A DNA stretch of 64,000 nt from Thermodesulfobacterium thermophilum DSM 1276 (GCF_000421605.1 NZ_ATXI01000003.1:62001-126000), one strand, 5' to 3'; shown: positions 8,259 through 17,619, counted from the first letter of the stretch. Notes: generated from the letters alone by a model not told the origin. A program made the numbers and translations.

Positions 8259-10069
8259 TAACTTAACACCTTAATAACTCCTCTTCCTTCAAACTTGGCT
8301 TTGTAAAGTGCCTGATCTACTTTAAGCAACAACTCCTCTAACTCCCTATCTGGCTCTATCTTAATAATCCCTATACTGACAGAACCTACCACTTCTTTTC
8401 CGTTTGCTTTGATGCGGATTTTTTTAATCTCTTGTAAAATTCTTTCAGCTACCTTTTGAGCTCCTTCAAGGTCTGCTCTAAGAATTAAAAGAAATTCATC
8501 CCCTCCCCATCTGACAGGAATGTCCTCGGCCCGAGCATTTTTCTTTATTGCCTCAGCCACACCTCTTAAATACTCATCCCCTATCAAGTGACCAAACTGA
8601 TCGTTTATCTCCTTTAGATAATCCACATCCATAAAAAGTAAACAGTAGTTTTGTCCTCTCTTTACCAACTCGAAAATCCGTTTGATAACATCCTTTAAAT
8701 ATACCCTGTTATAAAGTCCTGTAAGTTGATCTTTAGTTGTTATATCAAAAAGTTGTTCCACCCTTTCTTTAAAGTGAGAAACATCATATCCTATAACTAA
8801 GTAATACAAACTATATTCTTTTATAGGGATTATCTCAAAGCTGAAACATACTTCTTTTCCACTTTTTGTTTTTAAACAAAACTCAAAACTCTCCCCTTTT
8901 TCTAAATCTTTTGAATCCATTAAAGACAAAAAGGAAGATAAAGATTTATCGTCCATCAAGTTTTTCCATAAACTGTTTGCATATATCAAATTTTTTTCTT
9001 CATCAAATACCGCAACCACCAAGTTAGAACGTTCTGCTATCATCTGATAGATCTTCTTAGCTTGGTTGATTTCTTCAAGCTGGAGTTTTAAGAGTGAATA
9101 AACTTCGTTAAAATGTGCTACCAGTTCAACAAGCTCATCTTCTCCTTTTAAGGTGATCGTTTCCTTTTTACCCTGAGCAATCTGTTCTATTTCATCTTTT
9201 ACAGAATGTATCCTTTTTAACACTTTCATCATATGAAAATAATATATTCCGAAAATAAGTGCTAAAAATAAGGCTTGTATCAGGATAAACTCCCAAAGAT
9301 ATTTTTCAAACATCAACTTTCTTGGAGCAGTAAAACTCAGAATCAAAGGATTACCAAAGAAATCTCTAAGTGTGGTGACAACCTCATAAACCCCTCTTTC
9401 ATCAAATTTAATGCTATTCTCGACCTTTCTACCTTTATAATAAACAAAACTTACTTCACTAAGCCCAAAAATGTTTTTAATCAAATCTAACTTCTCTTCG
9501 TCTAAAGGAGAAACCATAACCAAAATCCCTACAGGTGGCTTTATGCCCTCTGAATCACTTACAGGATAAAAACTGACTATAGATGGAACGTTTTTATAAA
9601 AAGAAAGCGCGGTATAAACAGAAGTTAAGGTTATCTCTTTATAAAGAGAACGATAATAGCGATAGTGTTCCTCTAACCATAAAGGGTCTACAGGAAGGAT
9701 CTGTTTAGTTTTCTTATCAAAAAAACCTCCTGCCTTTACCCTTCCGTCAGGATAAAGATAGATAATCACAGAAAGTTTGTTGTTTTTATAGGATTCCTTG
9801 TTTAAGTTTGACTTAGGAAAATTAGGATTTTTATCCTGTAAAAATTCATATGCCTCATCCCCAACCGCCCAATCTCTGGTTAAAAGTTCAACTCTCTTTT
9901 TCTCTGCTTCAAGGTATCTTATTACTTCTATACTTGTTGAAGCAATCCAATTTTTTTCTATTTCAAGTAAAACTTTTTTTAAAAAACCAGAATAAATCCC
10001 CCAACTTAAAACTAAAAACAGAAAAAGTTGGACAAAAAGCCAGATCAAAATCTTCTTTTTAAGTCTCAT
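8258..10069 (-). CDS. Membrane diguanylate cyclase (CHASE4-like sensor, HAMP, PAS, GGDEF)
   Basis: 603 residues. A membrane helix at about 8-27, an extracytoplasmic sensor region of some 225 residues (CHASE4-like), a second helix at about 258-281, a HAMP-like linker, a PAS domain (about 335-425) and a GGDEF domain. The active site is the canonical GGDEF, and an RxxD inhibitory site (RAED) sits five residues before it, so the enzyme should make cyclic di-GMP and be product-inhibited. No PilZ or EAL protein is adjacent. Spacing of 57 bases to cca could hold a weak internal promoter, but I saw none that is convincing. Confidence 0.9.
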   Translation of the reverse strand: MRLKKKILIWLFVQLFLFLVLSWGIYSGFLKKVLLEIEKNWIASTSIEVIRYLEAEKKRVELLTRDWAVGDEAYEFLQDKNPNFPKSNLNKESYKNNKLSVIIYLYPDGRVKAGGFFDKKTKQILPVDPLWLEEHYRYYRSLYKEITLTSVYTALSFYKNVPSIVSFYPVSDSEGIKPPVGILVMVSPLDEEKLDLIKNIFGLSEVSFVYYKGRKVENSIKFDERGVYEVVTTLRDFFGNPLILSFTAPRKLMFEKYLWEFILIQALFLALIFGIYYFHMMKVLKRIHSVKDEIEQIAQGKKETITLKGEDELVELVAHFNEVYSLLKLQLEEINQAKKIYQMIAERSNLVVAVFDEEKNLIYANSLWKNLMDDKSLSSFLSLMDSKDLEKGESFEFCLKTKSGKEVCFSFEIIPIKEYSLYYLVIGYDVSHFKERVEQLFDITTKDQLTGLYNRVYLKDVIKRIFELVKRGQNYCLLFMDVDYLKEINDQFGHLIGDEYLRGVAEAIKKNARAEDIPVRWGGDEFLLILRADLEGAQKVAERILQEIKKIRIKANGKEVVGSVSIGIIKIEPDRELEELLLKVDQALYKAKFEGRGVIKVLS

Positions 10070-10126
10070 AAAAAAACCTTAGTTTTTTAATCTATACGCT
10101 AATTTTAATAAAAAAAGCAAATTTTA

Positions 10127-11437
10127 CTACTCATTTTTAACCAAAAACTTTTTTAAAAACTTTATTTCATCTTCTTTAGTTTTAACCTTTCCTTCTAACC
10201 TTTTTAAACGAAGGATCTTTAAAATCTCTCCTATTTCTTTCCCTGATCTAAAACCCAATTTTTTTAAATCTTCACCGTTTAACTCAGGTCTAACCTTAGA
10301 ATAAACCTTTAAATACCGAAAAATTTCTTCTTTAAGTTCAGGGAAAATAACTGCAAAGGCACAAAGATACTCCCTACGGACTTTATCAAACCACTCTAAC
10401 TTTTCTTTCAAGCTTAATTGGTTTATTTTATGATAAAATCCTCTAAAGTTATTGAGAAGGTTCTCAATCCTTGTAATCTCTACCTCACTAAAACCTAATC
10501 TCTCTAAACCACTTAAGCTTTCAACCATCCCTAAAAAATAAACCTTTTCCCTTTCTTTGGGACTAAACTCTTCTTTTACCTCTTTTAACACCTCACAAAG
10601 TAACGGAAAATTTTCCCTGGCTACCTCAAGCCCTGCTTTTTCAAAAATCCCAAGCTGATAAGTAGTTTCAAGAAGCTCTAACAGAATCTCTTCCCCTTCT
10701 TTAAACAAATAAAGTCTCAGCTCATTTGCCAACCTTGCGGAAGAAAGCTTTTTTAAAGCTTCCTTTTGATAACAAGCCTCTAAAGCCTGATAAAACTCCT
10801 CAGAAAAATCAAATCCAAGCCTTACTTTGTACCTTATTCCCCTAAAAATACGGGTAGGATCTTCCACAAACGAGTTAAGGTGCAAGGGTCTAACAAGAGA
10901 AGCTTCAAGGTCTTTTAAACCGTCTAACGGGTCAAGCAAAAGCCCTTCATAAGGAAGAGAAAGACCTATGGCTAAAGCATTTATCGTAAAATCCCTTCTT
11001 AAAAGGTCATCCATAAAGTTAGAGGGAAAAACCTTAGGAAGCTGGGCAATTTCTTCATAAACCTCTCTTCTTGCTGTGATAAAGTCCACCTCCAGAGGTT
11101 CTCCGTCTAAAAAAAATCTTACTTTGTAGGTAAGAAATTGAGACTTAAAAAGGATTTCTTTGTTTAGATCTTCGTTTAGTTCCTGTAAAAACTCCTCTAA
11201 GTTTCCCTCTAAAACGATATCAAAATCTTTAGAACTTTGAGGGTTTAGTTTACCTTTTTTAGAAAGGAGGTAATCCCTTACCACCCCTCCTGCAAAATAC
11301 AAAAATTCCCCTCTTTTTTTGGCTAATTCCCTGAGTCTATCCAAAAATTCTTTGGTTTCCCTTTCCTTAGCCACAAAATCTAAAAAATCTTCGAAATCAA
11401 CAGGATAAACCTTAGGCCCTTGGGTGATGTTTGTCAT
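10127..11437 (-). CDS. cca: CCA tRNA nucleotidyltransferase / poly(A) polymerase family
   Basis: 436 residues, class II nucleotidyltransferase. AGGVVRDYLL (near residue 49), the catalytic aspartates in SKDFDIVLEG and the RRDFTINALA motif with the downstream DPTRIFRGIRY segment are all present; a helical C-terminal domain follows. It adds or repairs the 3' CCA of tRNAs, which matters here because the tRNA-Arg fragment in this window has no encoded CCA. Full CCA-adding and A-adding paralogues cannot be told apart by eye. Overlaps xerC by 26 bases. Confidence 0.88.
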   Translation of the reverse strand: MTNITQGPKVYPVDFEDFLDFVAKERETKEFLDRLRELAKKRGEFLYFAGGVVRDYLLSKKGKLNPQSSKDFDIVLEGNLEEFLQELNEDLNKEILFKSQFLTYKVRFFLDGEPLEVDFITARREVYEEIAQLPKVFPSNFMDDLLRRDFTINALAIGLSLPYEGLLLDPLDGLKDLEASLVRPLHLNSFVEDPTRIFRGIRYKVRLGFDFSEEFYQALEACYQKEALKKLSSARLANELRLYLFKEGEEILLELLETTYQLGIFEKAGLEVARENFPLLCEVLKEVKEEFSPKEREKVYFLGMVESLSGLERLGFSEVEITRIENLLNNFRGFYHKINQLSLKEKLEWFDKVRREYLCAFAVIFPELKEEIFRYLKVYSKVRPELNGEDLKKLGFRSGKEIGEILKILRLKRLEGKVKTKEDEIKFLKKFLVKNE

Positions 11438-12296
11438 AAACCTCTTTAAGCCTATTGTAGTCTAAGTGAGTATAAATCTGGGTGGTAGCTAAGCTACTAT
11501 GTCCAAGCATAAGTTGAAGGGCTCTTAAATCTGCTCCTCCTTGCAGGAGATGAGAAGCAAAGGAATGTCTTAACACATGAGGAGAAACCTTTTCAGGGTC
11601 TATCCCGGCTTTTAAGGCATACTGTTTAATTAACTGCCAAAATCTTTGTCTGGTAAGAGGACCTCCCCTTCGGTTTAAGAACACATAGTCTTTACTTTTA
11701 GGGTTGGCAAACAAAGGCCTTATGTTATAAAGATAGCCCTTTAAAAACTCAAGGGCATAATCTCCCATCGGAACAAGCCTCTCTTTTCCACCCTTACCCA
11801 TAACCCTTAAAAAACCTAACTCAAGGTTGAAATCCTTGATCTTTAGTTCTACCAATTCAGAAACTCTGAGGCCTGTCGCATACATTACCTCAAGCATCGT
11901 CCTATCTCTATATCCCAACGGATGGGTCAGGTCTGGTTGAGACAACAACCTTTCTGTCTCATCAATACTTAATACCTTAGGGAGTCTCATCGGAAGTTTA
12001 GGGTTTTCAAACCAATCCGAACCGATGGTAAGTCCCTTTTCTACCTGTAGAAATTTTAAAAAACTCCTAAGACTTGAAAGCTTTCTTGCCACGGTAAAAG
12101 GATTATAACCTTTGGTCTTCAAATACTCTAAGTATTCGTTGAAATTGCCTATGGTTTCTACATTTAACACGCCTTTTTTTTGTAAAAACTCTTCTAAATC
12201 TCTCAGGTCATACCCATAGGAAACAATCGTGTTGAAAGAAGCATTTTTTACTGCCAAAAGATAAGACAAAAATTCTTCGATATATTCCTTAATCAA
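11412..12296 (-). CDS. xerC: Tyrosine recombinase XerC/XerD
   Basis: 294 residues, the normal length for Xer proteins. Catalytic residues are all present: R143 (ATGLRVSEL), K168 region (GKGGKERLVP), H240 and R243 (SPHVLRHSF), H266 (LGHSSLATT) and nucleophile Y275 (QIYTH). An N-terminal SAM-like core-binding domain covers residues 1-90. It should resolve chromosome dimers at dif. The setting between housekeeping genes argues for the chromosomal Xer enzyme rather than an element integrase. Whether it is the XerC or XerD partner, or a single-protein XerH-like system, is open. Confidence 0.9.
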   Translation of the reverse strand: MIKEYIEEFLSYLLAVKNASFNTIVSYGYDLRDLEEFLQKKGVLNVETIGNFNEYLEYLKTKGYNPFTVARKLSSLRSFLKFLQVEKGLTIGSDWFENPKLPMRLPKVLSIDETERLLSQPDLTHPLGYRDRTMLEVMYATGLRVSELVELKIKDFNLELGFLRVMGKGGKERLVPMGDYALEFLKGYLYNIRPLFANPKSKDYVFLNRRGGPLTRQRFWQLIKQYALKAGIDPEKVSPHVLRHSFASHLLQGGADLRALQLMLGHSSLATTQIYTHLDYNRLKEVYDKHHPRA

Positions 12297-12787
12297 AGGG
12301 AAAGTTCCTTTAGAAGGGTTTCTACCTTAAAACTTATGGTTTCATCCTTAGAAGTAAGCACCAACGTTTTTAGCTTAGAAAGCATACCCTGTTTTTCTGT
12401 GGTAGTCCTTTGAGGAAAAAGTTCCTTTATTTTTTCTAAGGTTTTGATTACCAAATTTTTGTCGTCCAGGTCTAAAAAAAGCATAAGGGTCCGCCAATCT
12501 TCAGGCAACCCATATCTTTCCACAAACTCTTTGGCTAATTTTTTGAAATTCTTATTTCCATATTGCTGGTGTAACCGCTCTAAAAAACTCTGCTTTTCCA
12601 GCTCTTCTTTATCTACAAAAAGTTTATCAAGCTCTTTAAGGTATTTTTGTTTGTTTTTGGTGTCTATCCCAGAGGAAGCCTTATCTTTTCTTTCAAGTTT
12701 TTTTCTGATTTTACTTAAACCACTTTGAGACTTTAGTTTGTCTATCTCTCGCCAGGAAAGTTTTCTGTCTCCATCGTCTTTCGACAT
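12293..12787 (-). CDS. Uncharacterised charged helical protein
   Basis: 164 residues, no signal peptide or membrane helix. The N-terminal third is Lys/Asp-rich and probably disordered (WREIDKLKSQSGLSKIRKKL); the rest is predicted helical with HEAT-like pairs. I do not recognise it. It overlaps xerC by 4 bases and follows the phosphatase gene by 2 bases, so it is co-translated with both. It may be a lineage-specific conserved protein. Confidence 0.55.
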   Translation of the reverse strand: MSKDDGDRKLSWREIDKLKSQSGLSKIRKKLERKDKASSGIDTKNKQKYLKELDKLFVDKEELEKQSFLERLHQQYGNKNFKKLAKEFVERYGLPEDWRTLMLFLDLDDKNLVIKTLEKIKELFPQRTTTEKQGMLSKLKTLVLTSKDETISFKVETLLKELSL

Positions 12788-12789
12788 GG

Positions 12790-13470
12790 CTACCTCCTAC
12801 TTTTACATTTTACCTGAAAAAATTTTATATCTGGTAACATAACCGCCGTTAGAAAACCTCCATACACACAACCTGTGTCTATACCTATCCTATCAGGACC
12901 TAAAAATGGAGTTGGAAAAGGGGTATGACCAAAAACTACTGTTTTAGGTAGAACCTTTTTTGACTCATAAAAGAGCCCTCTTATCCATAAAAAATCTTCT
13001 TCTGTTTGATCTTTCAAACTCTTATAAGGATTTATCCCAGCATGCACAAACAAGTAATCTTTACACTCAAAAAACAACCTTAACTCCTGAAAAAAAATCT
13101 GATGCTCTAAAGGAAGCTCAACCATTCGTTTCTCTGAATTATAATACTGACTAATAGTGACCTCTCCTCCGTTATAGAGAAAAAGTTCCACGTTTTTCCC
13201 CTCTAAAAACCATTCAAACATCAACTCGTGGTTTCCTTTAAGGGTAATTACATGCTCTGGATACTTCTTTTTTAAGGTTATAATTTTTTCTACCACCCCT
13301 CTCGGATTTTCTCCCCGGTCTATGTAATCACCTAAGAAAATCAACAGATCCTTTCCCCAGTTAATCGGCAAGATTTCCAGCAAGGCTTCTAAACTTTCCA
13401 GACATCCATGAATGTCTCCAACAGCAAAGATCTTTAAACCCTCATACATATACAACCTTACAGATCCCAA
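12790..13470 (-). CDS. Calcineurin-like serine/threonine-type metallophosphatase
   Basis: 226 residues with the complete PPP-family metal-site series: GDIHG near residue 18, FLGDYIDRG near residue 45, LKGNHELM near residue 78 and FGHTPF near residue 185. Relatives include protein phosphatases (PrpA-like) and dinucleoside tetraphosphatases; sequence alone does not decide the substrate. Overlaps the radical SAM gene by 13 bases. Confidence 0.88.
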   Translation of the reverse strand: MGSVRLYMYEGLKIFAVGDIHGCLESLEALLEILPINWGKDLLIFLGDYIDRGENPRGVVEKIITLKKKYPEHVITLKGNHELMFEWFLEGKNVELFLYNGGEVTISQYYNSEKRMVELPLEHQIFFQELRLFFECKDYLFVHAGINPYKSLKDQTEEDFLWIRGLFYESKKVLPKTVVFGHTPFPTPFLGPDRIGIDTGCVYGGFLTAVMLPDIKFFQVKCKSRR

Positions 13471-14402
13471 AACCTTGCCCTGCGATCATCAAGACGCTTA
13501 AGCCCATACTTTTTTGCCCAACCTAAAGCTCTTTTCCATTCCTCTTGGGTAATCTTTCTATCAAGGGGAGGATATTTCCAGGCATCTCCACAAGGTCTGT
13601 ACTGATCCATAAGGTTAAAGTAGGTATCCTTTGAAACCTCTTCAGCGATAAACTTAATCACCTCTTCTGTCTGAGAAAGGTCTTCAGGTAAAACTAAATG
13701 TCTTACAATCAAACCTCTTTTGGCTATACCCCCTTCTATCACCAAATCTCCCACCTGTCTATGCATCTCTTTTACAGCTTCCCTTACCACAGAAGAGTAG
13801 TTTTTTACTTTAGAAAGTTTTAAAGCAATTTTATCATCCATATATTTGATATCAGGCATGTAAATATCTACTATGTCTTCCAATAATCTTAAAGTTTCTA
13901 AAGATTCATAACCTCCGCAGTTATAAACAATCGGAAGCCTTAGCCCCATTTCTGCTGCTAACTTTATAGCCTTTACAATGAAAGGAACTTGATGGGTAGG
14001 AGTAACTAAGTTGATGTTATGACAGCCCCAGACCTGAAGGATAATCATGATCCTTGCTAAATCCTCTACTTCTAATAAGTCCCCTTCTCCTAAATGACTG
14101 ATTTCCCAGTTCTGGCAATAAACACAAGCCATATTGCAGTAAGTAAAAAAGATAGCTCCAGAACCGTTTTCCCCTACCAGAGGTCTTTCTTCTCCAAAAT
14201 GAGGGCCATAACTTGAAATCATAGGCTTATCTAAAACCTTGCAAAAACCTCTTTCCCCCTTGAGCCTGTTAACCCCACACCGATTGGGACAAAGGTCACA
14301 ACTTTCAAGCTTGGCATAAAGAATTTCTATCCTTTTATTTATCTCTCCGGTTTCCATCAGTTTAAGATAAGATGGGTAGACACTCATAACAACTCTAACC
14401 AA
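13458..14402 (-). CDS. Radical SAM protein, PflX-like (putative activating enzyme)
   Basis: 314 residues. The radical SAM cluster motif is YCNMACVYCQNW (CxxxCxxC) near residue 92. It is preceded by an extra cysteine cluster, CDLCPNRCGVNR, characteristic of the COG1313/PflX subfamily of putative pyruvate-formate-lyase-activating enzymes. Such proteins generate a 5'-deoxyadenosyl radical, but the target of this subfamily is unknown and no glycyl-radical enzyme is nearby. Overlaps the next upstream gene by 19 bases. Confidence 0.85.
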   Translation of the reverse strand: MVRVVMSVYPSYLKLMETGEINKRIEILYAKLESCDLCPNRCGVNRLKGERGFCKVLDKPMISSYGPHFGEERPLVGENGSGAIFFTYCNMACVYCQNWEISHLGEGDLLEVEDLARIMIILQVWGCHNINLVTPTHQVPFIVKAIKLAAEMGLRLPIVYNCGGYESLETLRLLEDIVDIYMPDIKYMDDKIALKLSKVKNYSSVVREAVKEMHRQVGDLVIEGGIAKRGLIVRHLVLPEDLSQTEEVIKFIAEEVSKDTYFNLMDQYRPCGDAWKYPPLDRKITQEEWKRALGWAKKYGLKRLDDRRARFWDL

Positions 14403-15451
14403 TGCTTTATCTGAGGAGGTGAGCTTAATACCATGTTAAAATTAAGAAAACAACCGGCACAAAATGTGGCAACAACCTTTACCTTTACTAAGTTTTGAAT
14501 CCAAACCCGTTTATATTTCTCCGGAAAACCTTCCCAATAAAGAGAAATCTTTGGAGAACCACAACAAAACTCACTTACCTTTATTTTATTTTTTACCAAA
14601 GAAAACTCTTCTGTCAAGTGGCAAGGAAGATGAAAAAGAACAGAACTATCCTTTGATCTCTCAGCTAAAACCTTTAACTCCTCTTCTCCAAACAAAGAAA
14701 GGGCTTTATAGGCAGAAATTCCTCTTTTAACTAAGTCTAAAAAATCCTTTTCATAAGAGGTGCCTTCGAAAAACTTAGGATAAACCTTTTTAAACATCCA
14801 GAGACAGGTAGCACAGAAAAAAACCACAGGAGCCTCTACTTCTTGCAAAACCTTAAGGTTTTTTAATGCCCTTTGTTTTACCAAAGAGGGGAACCCTAAG
14901 CTTAAAAAATGCGCCCCGCAACATTCAGAGTCCTCAACTACCCAAACGTTTATTCCTTTCTTCTTTAGCAAACTTAAAAATTTTTCTAAAACCTGAGGAT
15001 AAAGATGTTTTAAGTCACAAGAAAAATAAACCAACAAATCTGGTTTTCCCTGATTTTCTTTAAAAGAATAGATCTTTTTAGGGTTAACTTTACCTTTTTC
15101 TGGTAATATCTTGTCAAACCTGTCTAAAAACCGAAGTTTAGATAGGATTTGTAGGGGATGACCCCCTATAAGGTCAGAGGCTTCTTTCAAAATTATGGGT
15201 TCTTTTTTATCCTTTATAATTTCAAGGCCTGACTCTACAAACCCAACCCTGTTGGGGCACACCCTTTCACATTTTCCACAAAACAAACAAGCCTCAAGGG
15301 ACTGATGATATATTCCTCTTTGAAAAAAAAATAACCTACCTCGTGGGGAATAAGTCTCAGACCTAAAAACCCTGTAGGTTGGGCAATAAGGAACACATTT
15401 GCCACAACGAGTGCAGAGGTTAGCGTTGATGTTTTTTACGGTAGAGGTCAT
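14384..15451 (-). CDS. Iron-sulfur oxidoreductase subunit, GlcF/HdrD-like (CCG domains)
   Basis: 355 residues. Two N-terminal [4Fe-4S] ferredoxin motifs (CTRCGKCVPYCPTY near residue 13 and CLFCGKCERVCP near residue 55) are followed by two CCG domains: DSECCGAHF with FFCATC, and SEFCCGSPK with FCAGC. This is the architecture of glycolate/lactate dehydrogenase iron-sulfur subunits and heterodisulfide-reductase-like proteins. No FAD subunit (GlcD) is adjacent, so the electron donor is unknown. Overlaps the HD gene by 32 bases. Confidence 0.83.
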   Translation of the reverse strand: MTSTVKNINANLCTRCGKCVPYCPTYRVFRSETYSPRGRLFFFQRGIYHQSLEACLFCGKCERVCPNRVGFVESGLEIIKDKKEPIILKEASDLIGGHPLQILSKLRFLDRFDKILPEKGKVNPKKIYSFKENQGKPDLLVYFSCDLKHLYPQVLEKFLSLLKKKGINVWVVEDSECCGAHFLSLGFPSLVKQRALKNLKVLQEVEAPVVFFCATCLWMFKKVYPKFFEGTSYEKDFLDLVKRGISAYKALSLFGEEELKVLAERSKDSSVLFHLPCHLTEEFSLVKNKIKVSEFCCGSPKISLYWEGFPEKYKRVWIQNLVKVKVVATFCAGCFLNFNMVLSSPPQIKHWLELL

Positions 15452-16019
15452 TGTTTTTTATCAAAAAGTTATACCACCAGCTACACCAATCAGTTTCCAA
15501 AATAGTTTCAACCAGAGTTTTAGCCACCTCGGTGATTAACTTTGGTTTAGCATAATCGATCCATTTTTGAGCATAAGGGTTATTGAGGTCCTTTTGTTCT
15601 TTAAGCTGTATGATAAGGTCGATTACGTCTGCGTCATGAACCAGTCTTGCCTCTAAAGAGTTTAGGCTTCTATACTCCTTCCATAGCTCAAGAACTTCCT
15701 CACTTAAGGGTATACCCTGAAAGGCGTCTTCAAGAGCCTTTTTTTCGTCAGTTTGGTTGTAAAGCTTGTTTAAAGCATTAAAATCTCCAGTCCTTGTCTC
15801 TGGAAGGTCATGTATTAAGGCTATCTTGAAAAGCTTTTCTTTATCTACTTTTTCTTTTACAAGCTCTGAAAGTATCCAAGAAATAAAAGCAACTCCAAAG
15901 GAATGAGAGGCTACATTTTCATGCCCTGTACCAAGATAGGGATATCCTGTCCTTTCTACTCTCTTTAGAAAAGCTACCTCAAAAAGAAGATTAGCATATC
16001 GATTATAAAAGTCCTTCAT
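15420..16019 (-). CDS. HD-domain hydrolase, 5'-deoxynucleotidase (YfbR-like)
   Basis: 199 residues with HD-domain metal ligands: the early ENVASHSF histidine near residue 34, the IALIHDLPETRTGD core near residue 68 and the HDADVIDL aspartate near residue 128. This pattern is typical of YfbR/YGK1-like phosphohydrolases acting on deoxynucleoside 5'-monophosphates. Overlaps the agmatinase stop by 17 bases. Confidence 0.82.
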   Translation of the reverse strand: MKDFYNRYANLLFEVAFLKRVERTGYPYLGTGHENVASHSFGVAFISWILSELVKEKVDKEKLFKIALIHDLPETRTGDFNALNKLYNQTDEKKALEDAFQGIPLSEEVLELWKEYRSLNSLEARLVHDADVIDLIIQLKEQKDLNNPYAQKWIDYAKPKLITEVAKTLVETILETDWCSWWYNFLIKNNDLYRKKHQR

Positions 16020-16869
16020 TTTTAGCGGCCAGATATACAGCTACCTTAAAAATAAGTTTAGCTGCCAAGAACTCTGTAACAGGATTCACAGGGTCTGGCT
16101 TTACCTCAACCAAATCCATACCTATCAACCGATGCTTTACCAGGGTTTTAAGTATGTTTAACGCTTCCCACCAATCAATCCCTCCTGGTTCAGGAGTTCC
16201 AACCCCAGGGGCTACCGCAGGGTCAAACACATCCATATCAAAACTAAGAAAAATATAACCATCTTTGACAAAACTTTCTACCTTTTTAAGGCCTTCTTTA
16301 AAATCAACCTTTAAATCTTTAGCCCAGATGACAGGATAGTTTTCCTGTTTTATAAACTCATACTCTTCTTTACACAGGGTACGAATTCCTATGCTTAAAA
16401 CAGGAACACCGAGCTCATAAATCCTTCTCATAACTGTAGCATGGGTAATTGAACTCTGGTTATAACGGTCTCTAAGGTCTAAATGAGCGTCAAGATGAAC
16501 CACCTTTAAACCGGGAAAAATCTTTTTTAAAACCCTTATACTTCCTAAAGTAACCGTATGTTCTCCTCCGATAACAATAGGAAATCTGTTAAAGCTAAAG
16601 GTTTCTTCTACTTTTTGGGATATCTCTTTTAGCGCCTCTTCAGGGTCAAAGGATAACTCCTCTACCGGATAGGTAAAAAAACCCATCTTTTCTGAAGGGT
16701 CTAAGAAATATTCTTCGTCAAAAAACTCCATGTTAGGACTTACTTTAAGGATTTCTAAAGGAGCTTCTTTGGTACCCTTTTTCCAAGAGGTAGAATACTC
16801 GAGAGGAGCTGGGATAAGGGCTACCTTGGCCTGAGGATGGTCAGGTAGCCCTAAAAAAGAAATTTTCAT
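16003..16869 (-). CDS. speB: Agmatinase / ureohydrolase
   Basis: 288 residues, arginase/agmatinase family. The binuclear manganese site is visible as GGEHT near residue 100, HLDAHLDLRD near residue 124 and SFDMDVFDP near residue 210. Agmatinase gives putrescine plus urea. The gene follows speD by 4 bases, so agmatine hydrolysis and decarboxylated-SAM formation are coupled here. In some thermophiles the order is aminopropylagmatine first, with the ureohydrolase acting on N1-aminopropylagmatine; sequence does not decide. Confidence 0.92.
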   Translation of the reverse strand: MKISFLGLPDHPQAKVALIPAPLEYSTSWKKGTKEAPLEILKVSPNMEFFDEEYFLDPSEKMGFFTYPVEELSFDPEEALKEISQKVEETFSFNRFPIVIGGEHTVTLGSIRVLKKIFPGLKVVHLDAHLDLRDRYNQSSITHATVMRRIYELGVPVLSIGIRTLCKEEYEFIKQENYPVIWAKDLKVDFKEGLKKVESFVKDGYIFLSFDMDVFDPAVAPGVGTPEPGGIDWWEALNILKTLVKHRLIGMDLVEVKPDPVNPVTEFLAAKLIFKVAVYLAAKNEGLL

Positions 16870-16873
16870 AAAC

Positions 16874-17320
16874 TTATATTATAAGGTCCTTTCTTTCCAT
16901 CTTGATAAATTTTTCTACTGCCCTGATAGAACGAGGGAACTCAAGCCCTCTGTCAAAGAACTTTATCTCACTCTTTTGGATTTCAAAAATCTGGGAGACA
17001 TCGGTTATAACCTTATCAGCGTTAAAAGGTTTACAGGAAAATACATCGATGCTGAGGTAAAGCTTCTCTGGGAAGGTATGGATGCTTATATGACTTTCCG
17101 CGATGATAACAAACCCAGAAATACCCCAGTCCTCAGGCACAGGAGCATAATATTTAAACACATAGGGAGGCATAATCTTGGTCATTTCTATCTCTTCAGG
17201 ATATTTACTAAGAAAATTATATATAAAATCTAAATCCATAAGCTTTTCTCTGTTAGCACCATAACCATCTATCACCAAATGCTGACCAAAACCATACTCA
17301 AACTTTTCCATCTCTTTCAT
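16874..17320 (-). CDS. speD: S-adenosylmethionine decarboxylase proenzyme (SpeH type)
   Basis: 148 residues, short prokaryotic (SpeH) form. The self-cleavage site is between E75 and S76 in [12 protein letters not shown]; the serine becomes the pyruvoyl cofactor. Product: decarboxylated SAM, aminopropyl donor for spermidine. It is the first gene of the long minus-strand unit. ATG 17320 has a GGGGGGAT Shine-Dalgarno site, and a short inverted repeat (CTAAC-CTAA-GTTAG) overlaps the leader just upstream, which could modulate ribosome access. Confidence 0.94.
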   Translation of the reverse strand: MKEMEKFEYGFGQHLVIDGYGANREKLMDLDFIYNFLSKYPEEIEMTKIMPPYVFKYYAPVPEDWGISGFVIIAESHISIHTFPEKLYLSIDVFSCKPFNADKVITDVSQIFEIQKSEIKFFDRGLEFPRSIRAVEKFIKMERKDLII

Positions 17321-17369
17321 CTTTATATCCCCCCTAACCTAAGTTAGATTAAACCTCAAGTCGGCTTTT

Positions 17370-17397
17370 AAAATATATCAGAAAAAAAATTTGTCAA
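17370..17397 (-). promoter_or_regulatory. Putative sigma-70 promoter for the speD-to-dsrE unit
   Basis: On the minus strand a perfect TTGACA (17397-17392) is followed after 16 bases by TATTTT (17375-17370), or after 14 bases by the better TATATT (17377-17372). The predicted start would leave a leader of roughly 45 bases before the speD ATG. This is a by-eye call; the ambiguous spacing lowers confidence. Confidence 0.55.
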
Positions 17398-17510
17398 GAT
17401 TTTTCCTGTAAAATTTTGAAAAATTTTTAATTATCTAATAATAACCTGATTAAAACCCTAAAAGCTTTAAATTTTTTTGTTTATTCTTTATTTTTTGGTA
17501 AAATTTGTCG

Positions 17511-17539
17511 TTGACTTATTAAACTTTAATTTTTATAAT
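17511..17539 (+). promoter_or_regulatory. Sigma-70 promoter for the M48 protease gene
   Basis: TTGACT at 17511-17516 and a perfect TATAAT at 17534-17539 with a 17-base spacer, the consensus arrangement. Predicted transcription start is near 17546, some 75 bases before the ATG at 17620. Confidence 0.75.
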
Positions 17540-17619
17540 ATGTTTATAAATAATTACCTTTTTGAGTTGTGCCTTGGTTCGAAATTTTTTGAGAGGTTTT
17601 AATTTTAAATCAATTTTTT

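Larger units (their letters stand above)
17321..17619. other. Divergent intergenic region between speD and the M48 protease
   Basis: About 300 bases, very AT-rich, without an open frame of interest. It holds the divergent promoters listed separately (17370-17397 minus, 17511-17539 plus). I saw no riboswitch or RNA gene. The leader of the plus-strand gene is about 75 bases and has a GAGAGG at 17591-17596 that is too far from the ATG to act as its ribosome site. Confidence 0.6.

Noticed and set aside
11412-12296. xerC as the integrase of the mobile element
   Set aside because: It is 48 kb away, inside a housekeeping operon, with standard Xer length and motifs.
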